Source of the DNA: a virus
IMG/VR virus record: IMGVR_UViG_3300021083_000353
Span: 1-38,806 of that record
Direction: 5' to 3' (one strand)
DNA: 38,806 nucleotides
Within the stretch, counting starts at the first letter, position 1; each line of letters starts with the position of its first letter. The position numbers and the translations under genes were made by a program. Under the pieces are notes generated by a model. That model saw only the letters and a list, made by a program, of their open reading frames with translations. It was not told the DNA's origin and made no database searches. This document shows, piece by piece, positions 23,715-31,611 of the stretch.

Positions 23715-24479
23715 ATGGCCGACGCTCCAGTCCAGGGCCAGCAGCCCATCCAGGCCGGCAACGGCGAGTTCAACCAGCTGTCGTTCGTGATCCAGCAGCA
23801 GCTGGCGAAGCTGAGCGTGGGCACCCTGGTGAAGGTGAAGGCGGTCCACGCCGGCGCCGGGCTTCTGGTCGGGTTCGTCGACGTCCTGCCCTTGGTCAAC
23901 CAGGTGGCCGGCGACGGCACGGCCCAGGGCCACACCACCATCTTCGGCGTGCCCTACCTGCGGATCCAGGGCGGTGCCAACGCAGTGATCGTCGACCCCG
24001 TGGTCGGGGACATCGGCATGGCCATGTTCGCCGACCGGGACATCAGCTCGGTGAAGGCGACCGGGGCCGCCGCCAGCCCCGCCAGCGCCCGGCGCTTCAG
24101 CCTCGCCGACGCCCTCTACTTCGGCGGGTGGAACCTGGCCACTCCCCCTACCAGCTACGTGCAGGTGACGCAGGCCGGGATTAACATCGTCCTGGGCGGC
24201 AGCAGCGCCGTGCTCACGCCCGGGCTGCTCACCGTGAACGCGAATCTCAAGGTCAACGGCACGGCCGAGGTCACCGGGGACACCAAGCTGGACGCGACCG
24301 TAGAGGCCACCGGCCTGATCACCGGGTCCGGTGGCATGGCGATCTCCGGCGGTACCGGTGCCAGTGTCACCGGCAGCTTCACCGCCACCGGGGACATCAA
24401 GGGCAACGGCACCAGCCTCCACACCCACGTCCACAGCGGCGTGACGGCGGGCGGCAGCAGCACGGGGGCACCAGTATGA
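23715..24479 (+). CDS. Membrane-piercing spike (gp138 N-terminal domain type)
   Basis: A 254-residue protein. The N-terminal OB-like region (FVIQQQLAKLSVGTLVKVKAVH ... GDIGMAMFADRDIS) matches the gp138 family of tail spikes. The middle is a run of short beta strands with alternating valine/threonine, as in a triple-stranded beta-helix. The C-terminal tip contains HTHVHSGV. Histidine pairs of this H-x-H type bind iron at the apex of P2 gpV and related spikes, so a metal-stabilised tip is likely. It punctures the outer membrane when the sheath contracts. Confidence 0.82.
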   Translation: MADAPVQGQQPIQAGNGEFNQLSFVIQQQLAKLSVGTLVKVKAVHAGAGLLVGFVDVLPLVNQVAGDGTAQGHTTIFGVPYLRIQGGANAVIVDPVVGDIGMAMFADRDISSVKATGAAASPASARRFSLADALYFGGWNLATPPTSYVQVTQAGINIVLGGSSAVLTPGLLTVNANLKVNGTAEVTGDTKLDATVEATGLITGSGGMAISGGTGASVTGSFTATGDIKGNGTSLHTHVHSGVTAGGSSTGAPV

Positions 24480-24826
24480 ACACGCTCCAACTCAACCCCA
24501 GCACCTGGGATCTGATGCTCGACAGCCAGGGAAACCTGGCCGTGGCCACCGGGGGCGCCGCCCTGGCCCAGGATGTGGCCTCGGCCATCTCTACCTTTCT
24601 GGGCGAGGTCTACTTTGACACCACCGTGGGCGTCCCCTGGCAGTCCGAGGTGTTCGGCCAGCAGTTCAGCGCCTCCCTGGTGGGTGCCCTGCTGGAGCAG
24701 GCGGCGCTGACCGTCCCGGGCGTCGTTTCCGCCCATGCCACCGGCCTAGCCATCGCGGCCGGGGCCGTGACCGGGACCCTCGAATTCACCGATGCGACCG
24801 GCGCGGCCGCGGGCGTCACCTTCTGA
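24476..24826 (+). CDS. Baseplate wedge protein gp25-like (GPW family)
   Basis: A 116-residue protein with the family order WDLMLDSQGNLAVATGGAALAQDVASAISTFLGEVYFDTTVGVPW followed by a beta-rich end. It resembles the gp25/W wedge subunit that anchors the sheath to the baseplate and carries a lysozyme-like fold without lysozyme activity in many phages. The start overlaps the spike stop. Confidence 0.82.
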   Translation: MNTLQLNPSTWDLMLDSQGNLAVATGGAALAQDVASAISTFLGEVYFDTTVGVPWQSEVFGQQFSASLVGALLEQAALTVPGVVSAHATGLAIAAGAVTGTLEFTDATGAAAGVTF

Positions 24827-24836
24827 GGAGCTCCGG

Positions 24837-26294
24837 ATGACCAACGTCCCAACGCCGACCCTGACCGCCAGCGGCTACTCCATCCCGACGGCGGCCGAGA
24901 ACCTGGCCGGGGTGATTCAGGACATGCAGGCGGCCTTCTCGGGCGGCCTGAACCTTTCGCTTGGCAACTCCAGCAGCCTGACCACGCCCATGGGCCAGCT
25001 ATCCAGCTCGCTGGCGGCCATCAAGAGCGATGCGGACGCCCAGTTCCTGGCGACCGTCTCGGCTTTCGATCCCCAGTACGCTACCGGGCGGGCCCAGGAC
25101 GCCATCGGCAACATCTATATGATGACCCGGGAACCGGCCCAGGGAACCGAGGTTACTGGCGCCTGCGTCGGCCTGGCCGGCACCCCGATCCCGGCGGGGG
25201 TGCCGGTGGCGGTGGATGGGGCAGGGGTCCTCTACACCTGCGCGGGCGGCACCATCGGCACCGGCGGCTCGCTCCCCATGGTCTTCGTCTCCCAGGCCTC
25301 GGGCCCGGTCGCATTCACCGCCCCGCTCGCCATCTACCAGACCACGCCCGGGTGGGATGCCATCACCGGGGCAACCCAGACCCAGCTGGGCAACCTGGTG
25401 GAGAACGCCCAGGCCTTCGAGGCCCGGCGCCAGGCGAGCGTGGCCGTCAACGCCCAGGGGTTCGCTGCGGCGGTCCGGGCGGCGGTCTTCGCCAGCGGGG
25501 CGTCCCTGGTGCCGCCCCAGCAGCCGTCCTCGGTCTACGTCTACGAGAATCCGACGGCGGCCGCGGTGATGGCCGGCGGCATCACCCTGCCGGCGAACAG
25601 CCTCTACGTGGCTGCCGCGGGCGGGAACCCCACGGCGATCGCGCAGGCCATCCTCTCGAAGAAGAACCCGGGCTGCAACTACGCCCCCAGCGCGATCTTC
25701 ACTGCCACCTGCGTGGGCAGTGCCTTGACCGTCACCGCCCTGACCTCCGGCGTCATCGCCGCCGGCCAGACCCTGATCACCGCCACCGGGCAGCCCTACC
25801 TGTCCTCGACGGGCGCCGCGGTCACCATTGCCTCCGGCAGCGGCACCGCCTGGGTGCTGAGCTCGGCCCCGGGCAGCGGTAACTTCTCTGGATCCACCGT
25901 CTGGTCGGCCACGACCGTGCAGGTCCCGGATTCCGCCTATCCGCCGCCCCAGCCGGTGTACAACGTCTCGTACACGGCGGCCGTCCCCACCCCGGTCAAC
26001 GTCCAGGTCACCCTGGCGGCGATCACCCAGCCGCCCAGCAATGCGCTCTCCCTGCTGCAGGCCAGCACCGGCCTGGTCGAGGCCTTCACCGGCGCCGACG
26101 GGGGCGTGCCGGTCGCGCAGATCGGCGCCACGGTCTACGGCAGCAGGTTCAACAGCACCATCCAGGCCCTGCTGCCGGCCGGGGTCGTGATCCTGGGAGT
26201 CCAGGTCAGCACCGGCAGCAGCTGGGCCAACTCCCAGACCATGCAGATCAACCAGGTGCCCGCCCTCGGGACCATCAGCCTGGTGCTCGCATGA
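24837..26294 (+). CDS. Baseplate J-like protein with an inserted beta-repeat
   Basis: A 485-residue protein. The N-terminal half (AENLAGVIQDMQAAFSGGLNLSLGNSSSLTTPMGQL ... QYATGRAQDAIGNIYMMTR) matches gpJ/gp6-type wedge proteins. Residues about 285-360 (TATCVGSALTVTALTSGVIAAGQ and beyond) are a copy of the beta-repeat seen in the cement and sheath proteins. ATG 24837 is used because GAGGAG lies at 24825-24830; the longer ORF from 24792 lacks a ribosome site. Confidence 0.85.
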   Translation: MTNVPTPTLTASGYSIPTAAENLAGVIQDMQAAFSGGLNLSLGNSSSLTTPMGQLSSSLAAIKSDADAQFLATVSAFDPQYATGRAQDAIGNIYMMTREPAQGTEVTGACVGLAGTPIPAGVPVAVDGAGVLYTCAGGTIGTGGSLPMVFVSQASGPVAFTAPLAIYQTTPGWDAITGATQTQLGNLVENAQAFEARRQASVAVNAQGFAAAVRAAVFASGASLVPPQQPSSVYVYENPTAAAVMAGGITLPANSLYVAAAGGNPTAIAQAILSKKNPGCNYAPSAIFTATCVGSALTVTALTSGVIAAGQTLITATGQPYLSSTGAAVTIASGSGTAWVLSSAPGSGNFSGSTVWSATTVQVPDSAYPPPQPVYNVSYTAAVPTPVNVQVTLAAITQPPSNALSLLQASTGLVEAFTGADGGVPVAQIGATVYGSRFNSTIQALLPAGVVILGVQVSTGSSWANSQTMQINQVPALGTISLVLA

Positions 26295-26956
26295 TCGACC
26301 TCGAGCAGACCATCCAGGCCCAGTACGCGAATTCGCCCATCCTGCTGCAGCTGATCCAGAACATGAACAGCTATATCGACCCGTCGGCGAACCTGACCCT
26401 GTTTTACAACCAGGTGCAGAACGTGCTGACGGCCCAGGGCTACGGCCTGGACGTGTGGGGCCGGATCGTCGGCGTTTCCCGGACGGTTCCGATTCCCGCC
26501 GGCAACTCCAGCTTCTACTTCCGGGAGTCCGGCGTGGGCACGCCCCTGGGCCCGGGTGGGTCCGCCCCGCTTTACGACGGATCCAAGGGCACCACGCTCT
26601 ACCGTCTTGGGGACACCGCCTACCGGATGCTCGTCCTCACCAAGGCCCTGGCCAATATCTCGTTCACCAGCTGCCCGGCCATCAACCAGCTGCTGCAGAA
26701 CCTGTTCGGGGTCGGCGCCGCCTTCTGCTCCGACCTCGGGAACATGCAGATGCAGATCACGTTCAGCAACCTGAGCCTGCTGGATTATTACATCCTCATC
26801 AACTCCAAGATGCTGCCCCGGCCGGCCGGTGTGATGGCCTACCTGTACAACGGGTACGTGCCCGGCAAGACGTTCATGTTCCGGGAGAGTGGCGCCGGAA
26901 CTCCCTTCGGCACCGGGGTTCTCTTCTCGGGCCAATACAACCCTGTCGCAATTTAA
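26291..26956 (+). CDS. DUF2612-type baseplate protein
   Basis: A 221-residue protein. Key segments are YGLDVWGRIVGVSRTV, FYFRESG repeated near the end as FMFRESG, and YRMLVLTKALANISFTSCPAINQLL. This fits DUF2612 proteins, which attach tail fibres to the baseplate and are encoded between gpJ and the fibre. Its ATG overlaps the gpJ stop. Confidence 0.8.
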   Translation: MIDLEQTIQAQYANSPILLQLIQNMNSYIDPSANLTLFYNQVQNVLTAQGYGLDVWGRIVGVSRTVPIPAGNSSFYFRESGVGTPLGPGGSAPLYDGSKGTTLYRLGDTAYRMLVLTKALANISFTSCPAINQLLQNLFGVGAAFCSDLGNMQMQITFSNLSLLDYYILINSKMLPRPAGVMAYLYNGYVPGKTFMFRESGAGTPFGTGVLFSGQYNPVAI

Positions 26957-26965
26957 GGAGCCTCC

Positions 26966-28261
26966 ATGGCGCTTGCTCTGCCTACCCTTATCCCGGCCGC
27001 CTGGGCCAGCGGGAGCGGCCCCAACAAGGGCTTGATCAACGCCCTGGGCACGATCACCGGAGGCGTTCTGGCTGCTGGCCCCACGCTCTCTCCCAACGCG
27101 AGCCTCATGGATGGCTTCCCCGCCATTGACATGACCAATCCGCTCGCCGGCGGCGTGGCGCCGTCCGGGGCCGACTTCAACGGGGCGCTCAACCTGGTCA
27201 CGGCGTTCCAGGCCTGGGTCAACGCCGGGGGCAAGTTCCCGTTCTCGGCCACCCTGGCTGCGGCCATTGGCGGCTACCAGATCGGCAACGTGGTCCAGCT
27301 CAACAGCGGGATGGGTGAGGTGGTCAGCACCGTCGCCAACAACACCCAGGACCCGAACGCGGCCATGACCGGCTGGGCGGCCTGGGCCGGCCCCGCCTTC
27401 GCGGTCTCCCAGGCCGCCACCGCCTTCAATGCTACCGGCACGGCTCCGGCCTTCGTTCTCACGCCCACCCCAGCCCTGACGGCCCTGGCCACGAACGACT
27501 GCTACAACGTGACGTTCTCGGCCGCCGGCACTACCGGTTCGAACACCCTGAACGTGTCAGGCCTGGGTGCCAAGAGCCTCATGCAGTACGACCTCAACGG
27601 CAACCTGGTCCCCGCCGTGATCACCTCCGGCCTGGTCGCGGTCTGCCAGTACAACGGCACCTACTGGGTGGTGCTGGACGCCCTGCCGTCCTCCACTATC
27701 TCCAGCACCCAGCAGACCCTTGTCGCCAACGAGGGGGCGCCTGGTGCCACAATTCCGAGCTACAAGGTTGGCGTGATTGCAGCAAGTAAGGCTCATGCAA
27801 ATATTGCCCTTGCTGCGGCGGGGACCAACTACAGCCTCATGTCTGCTGCTAATTACATTGGTAACTTGGCGTTACCGGCAAACTTCTTTGTCCCCGGAAA
27901 AACAATTAAGATCAATATGCACATCGGTATTAGCGGTGGGGTAGTATCCAGCCCAACCCTCACCCTGTATCTGGGTGGCGTCGCAATGGTGGTCATACCT
28001 ACCACCGTATCAAATACCACATATGGTTTGGCGATTGAAGCCATCATCGAGTGCGTGGCGGTTGGCGCTTCAGGAGTCGCGTCGTTTTCGGCTAGCGCTT
28101 GCTATTACGGATCAAACAACACTCCGTATATGGTCGGTAATCTTGTGAGCACTGGCGTCTCTACCCTTGTGGCGAACACGCTCGACTTGCAGATTCAGCA
28201 GGCTTCGGTTTCATCCACCAATGTTGGCCTGATTTACTGCACCGTTTCGGTCTTCGGATAA
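26966..28261 (+). CDS. Tail fibre/receptor-binding protein
   Basis: A 431-residue protein. The N-terminal domain (GVAPSGADFNGALNLVTAFQAWVNAGGKFPF ... IGGYQIGNVVQL ... GEVVSTVANNTQDPN) is shared by many myovirus fibres and binds the baseplate. The C-terminal ~170 residues are beta-rich with no recognisable family. From about 27,770 to 28,260 the DNA is clearly AT-richer and uses A/T-ending codons, unlike the first 800 bases. That boundary marks the exchangeable host-recognition domain. Confidence 0.85.
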   Translation: MALALPTLIPAAWASGSGPNKGLINALGTITGGVLAAGPTLSPNASLMDGFPAIDMTNPLAGGVAPSGADFNGALNLVTAFQAWVNAGGKFPFSATLAAAIGGYQIGNVVQLNSGMGEVVSTVANNTQDPNAAMTGWAAWAGPAFAVSQAATAFNATGTAPAFVLTPTPALTALATNDCYNVTFSAAGTTGSNTLNVSGLGAKSLMQYDLNGNLVPAVITSGLVAVCQYNGTYWVVLDALPSSTISSTQQTLVANEGAPGATIPSYKVGVIAASKAHANIALAAAGTNYSLMSAANYIGNLALPANFFVPGKTIKINMHIGISGGVVSSPTLTLYLGGVAMVVIPTTVSNTTYGLAIEAIIECVAVGASGVASFSASACYYGSNNTPYMVGNLVSTGVSTLVANTLDLQIQQASVSSTNVGLIYCTVSVFG

Positions 28262-28270
28262 GGAGAAAAA

Positions 28271-28666
28271 ATGTCACTCGACTACTACAACAACGGCTTG
28301 ACCTGGGACAACGTGGACCCTGCCTCAACGGTAACGGCCGGGTGCGTCAGATTCCCGGAACTGGCTCAGCCGTCAGCCTTGGCCGCTGCCTTTCCTGGCT
28401 ACACAGCTGCCATCCAGATCAAATCCCTTACCGAGCAGATCGCCGTCCTGCAGGCCCAGATCGATGCCCTGGACGGGGGTGCCCAGGCCCGGAGCGTCCG
28501 CGCTGGACTGCTCGCCATCCTCCCGGCCGGCAATGCCGATCTGGCCCGACTCCAGGCGCTGGAGGCGTCCATTGTCCCCCTGCGGGCAGAGATCGCTCCG
28601 CTCCAGACACAGCTGGACGCAGCCCGGGTGGCGCTGACTGCTGCCACTACTCCGGCGGCATCATGA
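28271..28666 (+). CDS. Coiled-coil protein, possible tail fibre chaperone
   Basis: A 131-residue protein starting after AAGGAG. The first 45 residues are neutral and aromatic (YYNNGLTWDNVD). The rest is a long alpha-helix with leucine/isoleucine heptads (QIKSLTEQIAVLQAQIDALDGG and LQALEASIVPLRAEIAPLQTQL). Its position just after the receptor-binding protein suggests a fibre assembly or attachment factor. This is inferred from location. Confidence 0.5.
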   Translation: MSLDYYNNGLTWDNVDPASTVTAGCVRFPELAQPSALAAAFPGYTAAIQIKSLTEQIAVLQAQIDALDGGAQARSVRAGLLAILPAGNADLARLQALEASIVPLRAEIAPLQTQLDAARVALTAATTPAAS

Positions 28667-29241
28667 GCAGCCGCTGGAACATCCTTTGGGCGGCTCCCTG
28701 GGGCCTCGTCTCCTGGCTGGTGGTCGAGCTGCTGGTCTTCGCGCCCGTAGCCCTGGCCGGGCTGCTGCTCTTGCCGGCCCTGCTCCTGTGGGCGCCCATC
28801 GCCCAGGCCGAGAGCCGGGTGAACGCCGGGGTGCAGGTGGAGGCCTTCGCCTGGGCCTGGGCAAACACTCTTTGGGGCAACATGGAGGACGGCCTCTCGC
28901 CGGCCTGGTGGACCACCCAGTGCGGGGCGGCCGCGCCCACCTGGCGCACCCGGATGACCTGGTTCCTGCGCAACCCGGTCTGCAACATGCGGTTCTGGCC
29001 GGTGGTCAGCACGCTCCCGGAGCTGGCCCAGGTCCGCTGGATCGGCACCGACCTGATCCCGCCCGACGGCACGCCCGGGTGCTTCCTCTGCTGGCAGGGG
29101 GGCTTCGTGGGGTTCCGGTGGCAGTGCCGCAGCTGGGGCGTGTGGGCCGGGTGGAAGGTCTCGCCGGCCGACCGGGCCGGCTGCGGGGACTACCGACGGT
29201 TCGGGATCGGGACGGCCGGGCAGGTCATGCGATTCTCCTGA
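28663..29241 (+). CDS. Phage membrane protein of unknown function
   Basis: A 192-residue protein with two adjacent hydrophobic segments near the N-terminus (WGLVSWLVVELLVFAPVALAGLLLLPALLLWAP), then a tryptophan-rich domain with NTLWGNMEDGLSPAWW, RTRMTWFLRNPVCNMRFWP and six cysteines. It resembles a family of phage inner-membrane proteins encoded at the end of late operons (often left as a DUF, perhaps DUF7338). The role is unknown. It is the last late gene before the terminator. Confidence 0.6.
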   Translation: MSSRWNILWAAPWGLVSWLVVELLVFAPVALAGLLLLPALLLWAPIAQAESRVNAGVQVEAFAWAWANTLWGNMEDGLSPAWWTTQCGAAAPTWRTRMTWFLRNPVCNMRFWPVVSTLPELAQVRWIGTDLIPPDGTPGCFLCWQGGFVGFRWQCRSWGVWAGWKVSPADRAGCGDYRRFGIGTAGQVMRFS

Positions 29242-29260
29242 CCTGCGTGCGTGCCACCAG

Positions 29261-29293
29261 GGCCTCGGGGCTTCGGCCTCCGGGGCCTTTCTT
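29261..29293 (+). terminator. Rho-independent-type terminator of the late operon
   Basis: A GC-rich hairpin with arms GGCCTCGGGG and CTCCGGGGCC (two G-T pairs) encloses a TTCG-type loop and is followed by TTTCTT. It begins 20 bases after the stop of the last late gene and points rightward. It would end the long morphogenesis transcript before the att site. Confidence 0.65.
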
Positions 29294-29419
29294 GTAGGCT
29301 CTTTCGGAAAACGGCGTTCGCCACTTTCTCGCCACACCCCTAAAATCGATCTCGAATTTGCAGCACTTACATCTAGAACAGGGAAGAATGAGTCCCGGGT
29401 AACTGGCAAGTAGGCAAAG

Positions 29420-29448
29420 AAAAGCCCCTGATTTCTCAAGGGCTTTTT
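29420..29448. terminator. Bidirectional terminator hairpin next to the att core
   Basis: AAAAGCCC (29420-29427) and GGGCTTTT (29440-29447) form an 8-bp stem with a 12-base loop, flanked by A-rich and T-rich sides. On the minus strand it lies directly after the tRNA CCA end, as a natural tRNA terminator would, so it may be host-derived sequence carried within the att region. It also separates integrase and late transcripts. Confidence 0.65.
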
Positions 29449-29492
29449 GGTGGTCCCGACACGATTCGAACGTGCGACCCTCAGATTCGTAG
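29448..29492 (-). other. attP core: 3' fragment of tRNA-Arg(ACG)
   Basis: The minus strand reads an anticodon loop CTACGAA (anticodon ACG), the 3' anticodon-stem strand TCTGA, a variable loop, the T arm with GTTCGAATC, an acceptor strand CGGGACC and ACCA. The 5' side of the anticodon stem is absent: TAATA precedes the loop instead of TCAGA. This is therefore not a functional tRNA. Tyrosine-recombinase phages commonly carry such 3' tRNA pieces so that integration restores the host gene. It lies 111 bases from the integrase stop. Confidence 0.8.
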
Positions 29493-29590
29493 TATTAAGC
29501 CGGCATAGCAACCATGCGGGTTTGCGGGCGGCGCTCGCCACTAACCCGCCACAGGGCAAACGTTGCATTGGTTTTTGCTGGTTTCATGTC

Positions 29591-29611
29591 GGTTCTTTCT
29601 AAGTTAGAACC
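29591..29611. repeat. Inverted repeat overlapping the integrase stop
   Basis: GGTTCT (29591-29596) and AGAACC (29606-29611) flank a 9-base loop that itself contains most of TTCTAA. The integrase stop lies inside the element. There is no T-run, so it is a weak terminator candidate. Alternatively it may be a site for integrase or excisionase binding near attP. Confidence 0.3.
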
Positions 29612-30707
29612 CCATTCCCTTGGCCAGCTTCTTTTGTGCTTCCTTCTTCACTTCGTCCGACTCCTCATAGTAATCCAGTGTCGTCGCCTTGGACTTGTGC
29701 CGAGCCATCGACTGCACGTCCTTGAGCGGGACCCCCATGCGCAGCAGGTGGGTGATCCAGGTCCCCCGGGTCCGGTGGGCGGTGACCCCGGCCGTGCCCA
29801 TGGCCTTGCAGGCGGCCGCCATGGCGCGCCGGGTGAAGTTCTTGGGGTGGGGCAGCTCCTGTCCGGCCACGGTCTTCCAGGGCATGATGAGCCCCATGCG
29901 GGGGGTCTCGCCGCGCAGCTCCAGCAGGTGCTCGTACAGCCAGTCCGGAACGTCGATGGGTTTGGCCTCCTTGCCCTTGGTGGTGAACTCGCCGTCGACC
30001 AGGCGCCCGGGGATGTAGGTGTGGGCTTCCCAGTTGACCCACTCCCACCGGGAGCCCAGGGCCTCGCTCTCCCGCAGCCCCAGGCCGGCCATGAGGGCGG
30101 AGGCCGTGTAGACGAGGGGGTTCCGCGCGGCGGCCCGCACCGCCTCCAGCCATGGCTTCACCATCGCGAGAGGGAGGATCTTCTTCGGCACCTTCTGCTG
30201 CTTCGGCATCTTGATGTCGTAGGGCTTCTCCGGGATGAGCTTGCACCGGATGGCCCAGCCGATCAGCAGGTTCAGGGTGCGCATCCAGCCGTCCACGGTG
30301 GCCTTGGTGCGGGGCTTCAGCGGTGCCTTGGGGTCGGGGGCCGGCTTCCCGGGCACCACCCGGTCTACACGGCCCTGCCGGTGCGCCTCCCTGGCCAGGG
30401 TGACCAGCTCCGTGGACAGGCGGTCAATCTTCACATCGTCCATGCCATGGCTGTCCCAGTCGTTGACGTTCCTCCAGTGGCCCAGGCTCACGGCCGGGGC
30501 GATGTGGGCGTCCAGCCACCTGGTGCGCAGGCCGCCCAGGGTGGGGATCGGTTCCTTCCCCTGGGCCCGGGCCTCGGCCTCCTTGAACGCGTCCATGGCT
30601 ATCTTGTTGGCCTGGCCCTGGACGCTGGTCCCGGTGGACTTCTGGGTCCGCACTCCGCCCACCTGGAACCGGTAGTGGAAGATCCCGTTGATGCGCCAGA
30701 GTTTCAT
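29604..30707 (-). CDS. int: Tyrosine recombinase integrase
   Basis: A 367-residue site-specific recombinase that integrates and excises the phage at attP/attB. The catalytic set is complete: Arg212 (GLGLRES), Lys244 (TTKGKE), His311 and Arg314 (HRTR), His337 (ARHKSK) and the nucleophile Tyr346, nine residues after His337. The N-terminus (MKLWRINGIFHYRFQVGGVRTQKSTGT) is an AP2-like arm-binding start, followed by a core-binding helical domain. ATG 30707 overlaps the excisionase stop; the longer ORF from 30752 adds a proline/glycine tail without support. The gene sits beside the tRNA-Arg fragment, its expected target. Confidence 0.93.
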   Translation of the reverse strand: MKLWRINGIFHYRFQVGGVRTQKSTGTSVQGQANKIAMDAFKEAEARAQGKEPIPTLGGLRTRWLDAHIAPAVSLGHWRNVNDWDSHGMDDVKIDRLSTELVTLAREAHRQGRVDRVVPGKPAPDPKAPLKPRTKATVDGWMRTLNLLIGWAIRCKLIPEKPYDIKMPKQQKVPKKILPLAMVKPWLEAVRAAARNPLVYTASALMAGLGLRESEALGSRWEWVNWEAHTYIPGRLVDGEFTTKGKEAKPIDVPDWLYEHLLELRGETPRMGLIMPWKTVAGQELPHPKNFTRRAMAAACKAMGTAGVTAHRTRGTWITHLLRMGVPLKDVQSMARHKSKATTLDYYEESDEVKKEAQKKLAKGMGF

Positions 30708-30934
30708 GCTGCCGCCGCCCCCCGGTGGAAGTGGCGTTTGTACCACTCCCACACCTCGGACCAGGAGAAGAGCAGGGACCGGCCCTCACGCACGTAGGGC
30801 ATGCCTTGGGTCTGCCATGCCTGGATGGTGATAAAGGCCACGCCCAGGCCCCGGGGGGAGGCCTTGAAGCAGGCGGACAGGTCCTTCCAGGGGATCAGGT
30901 CGCGGCCGTGGAGGATTTCTTCGATGGTCTTCAT
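30704..30934 (-). CDS. Excisionase-like winged-helix protein
   Basis: A 76-residue basic protein. SPRGLGVAFITIQAWQTQGMPYVREGRSLLFSWSEVWEWYKR has the pattern of MerR/Xis winged helices in which a turn precedes a tryptophan-rich last helix. It lies upstream of and overlaps (ATGA) the integrase gene, the usual position of xis. It probably directs recombination toward excision and may also regulate transcription. Confidence 0.75.
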   Translation of the reverse strand: MKTIEEILHGRDLIPWKDLSACFKASPRGLGVAFITIQAWQTQGMPYVREGRSLLFSWSEVWEWYKRHFHRGAAAA

Positions 30935-31470
30935 GGTTTCTCCGATGGGGTGTTCGCGGTGGCCGGCTCCGAATGCGTCAGGCGGTCCTGCCAGTTCGCG
31001 ATGTAGAGGGCAGCCAGGCCCGGGTCATGGATCACCAAGAGGTTCTCGGCGTTGGACTTTTCGGCTGCCGCGGTGAAGTTGAAGCTGCCGGTGATGACCG
31101 TTCCGCCGTCGATCACCATCACCTTGCTGTGGGCGATTCCGCGGACGGTGTCGATCCAGACCGGGATGCCGGCGGCGCTGACCATGGCGAGGTCGCTCCG
31201 GCGGTCCTTCTCCTGGCTCTTGTCGAGGATGATGCGCACGTCGACGCCCCGGGTGTGGGCTGCCACCAGGGCGCCGGCGATCGGCGCGGAGGTGAAGCTG
31301 TAGGCCTGGACCAGGACCGTCTTCCGTGCGCCTGCGATGGTGGACACCACGGCCTCGGTGCATCCGCCGTGCGGGCTGAAGAAGACCTGGACCTGGGCGT
31401 CGTGTAGCACCAGGTCGGCGGCATTGGCCGGCAGGAGGGCGAGGAGGATGAGGGTGGCTCGAAGTTTCAT
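30931..31470 (-). CDS. Secreted phospholipase D-family nuclease (Nuc-like)
   Basis: A 179-residue protein with a signal peptide (basic MKLR, hydrophobic ATLILLALL, cleavage predicted after PANA). The single HKD motif is intact: His114, Lys116, Asp121, then Ser129 and Asn131 in GSFNFT. One HKD per chain and this length match the Nuc/BfiR endonuclease branch, which acts as a dimer on DNA or RNA without strong sequence preference. Export would place it in the periplasm. It could degrade incoming DNA (superinfection exclusion) or host nucleic acid; the phage role is unknown. It overlaps the excisionase gene by four bases. Confidence 0.82.
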   Translation of the reverse strand: MKLRATLILLALLPANAADLVLHDAQVQVFFSPHGGCTEAVVSTIAGARKTVLVQAYSFTSAPIAGALVAAHTRGVDVRIILDKSQEKDRRSDLAMVSAAGIPVWIDTVRGIAHSKVMVIDGGTVITGSFNFTAAAEKSNAENLLVIHDPGLAALYIANWQDRLTHSEPATANTPSEKP

Positions 31471-31515
31471 GGCTTAATCCTAGAGGCCCGAAGCGCGGGA
31501 TGCGCATGGACAGGC

Positions 31516-31611
31516 TCAGCGGAGCATGTGGTGGGCGATCAAGACCACGGTTACCCACGCTACGACGGGGACCACGATCCAGGCTAAAACGGCGTGGACA
31601 TTGAGTTTCAT
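31516..31611 (-). CDS. 31-residue single-TM protein
   Basis: A short ORF with AGGAG correctly spaced before ATG. The peptide begins MKLNVHAVLAW and consists almost wholly of a membrane segment (IVVPVVAWVTVVLIA) ending in HHMLR. Its start overlaps the stop of the upstream 181-residue membrane protein as ATGA. It could be a membrane partner or regulator of its neighbours; direct evidence is only translation context and hydrophobicity. Confidence 0.55.
   Translation of the reverse strand: MKLNVHAVLAWIVVPVVAWVTVVLIAHHMLR

Noticed and set aside
29448-29520. Intact tRNA gene near the integrase
   Set aside because: Only the sequence from the anticodon loop to CCA is present; the 5' anticodon stem, D arm and 5' acceptor strand do not match, so it is an att fragment.
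29514-30797. 427-codon plus-strand ORF opposite integrase
   Set aside because: The minus strand carries the full set of tyrosine recombinase catalytic residues; the plus-strand product is low-complexity.
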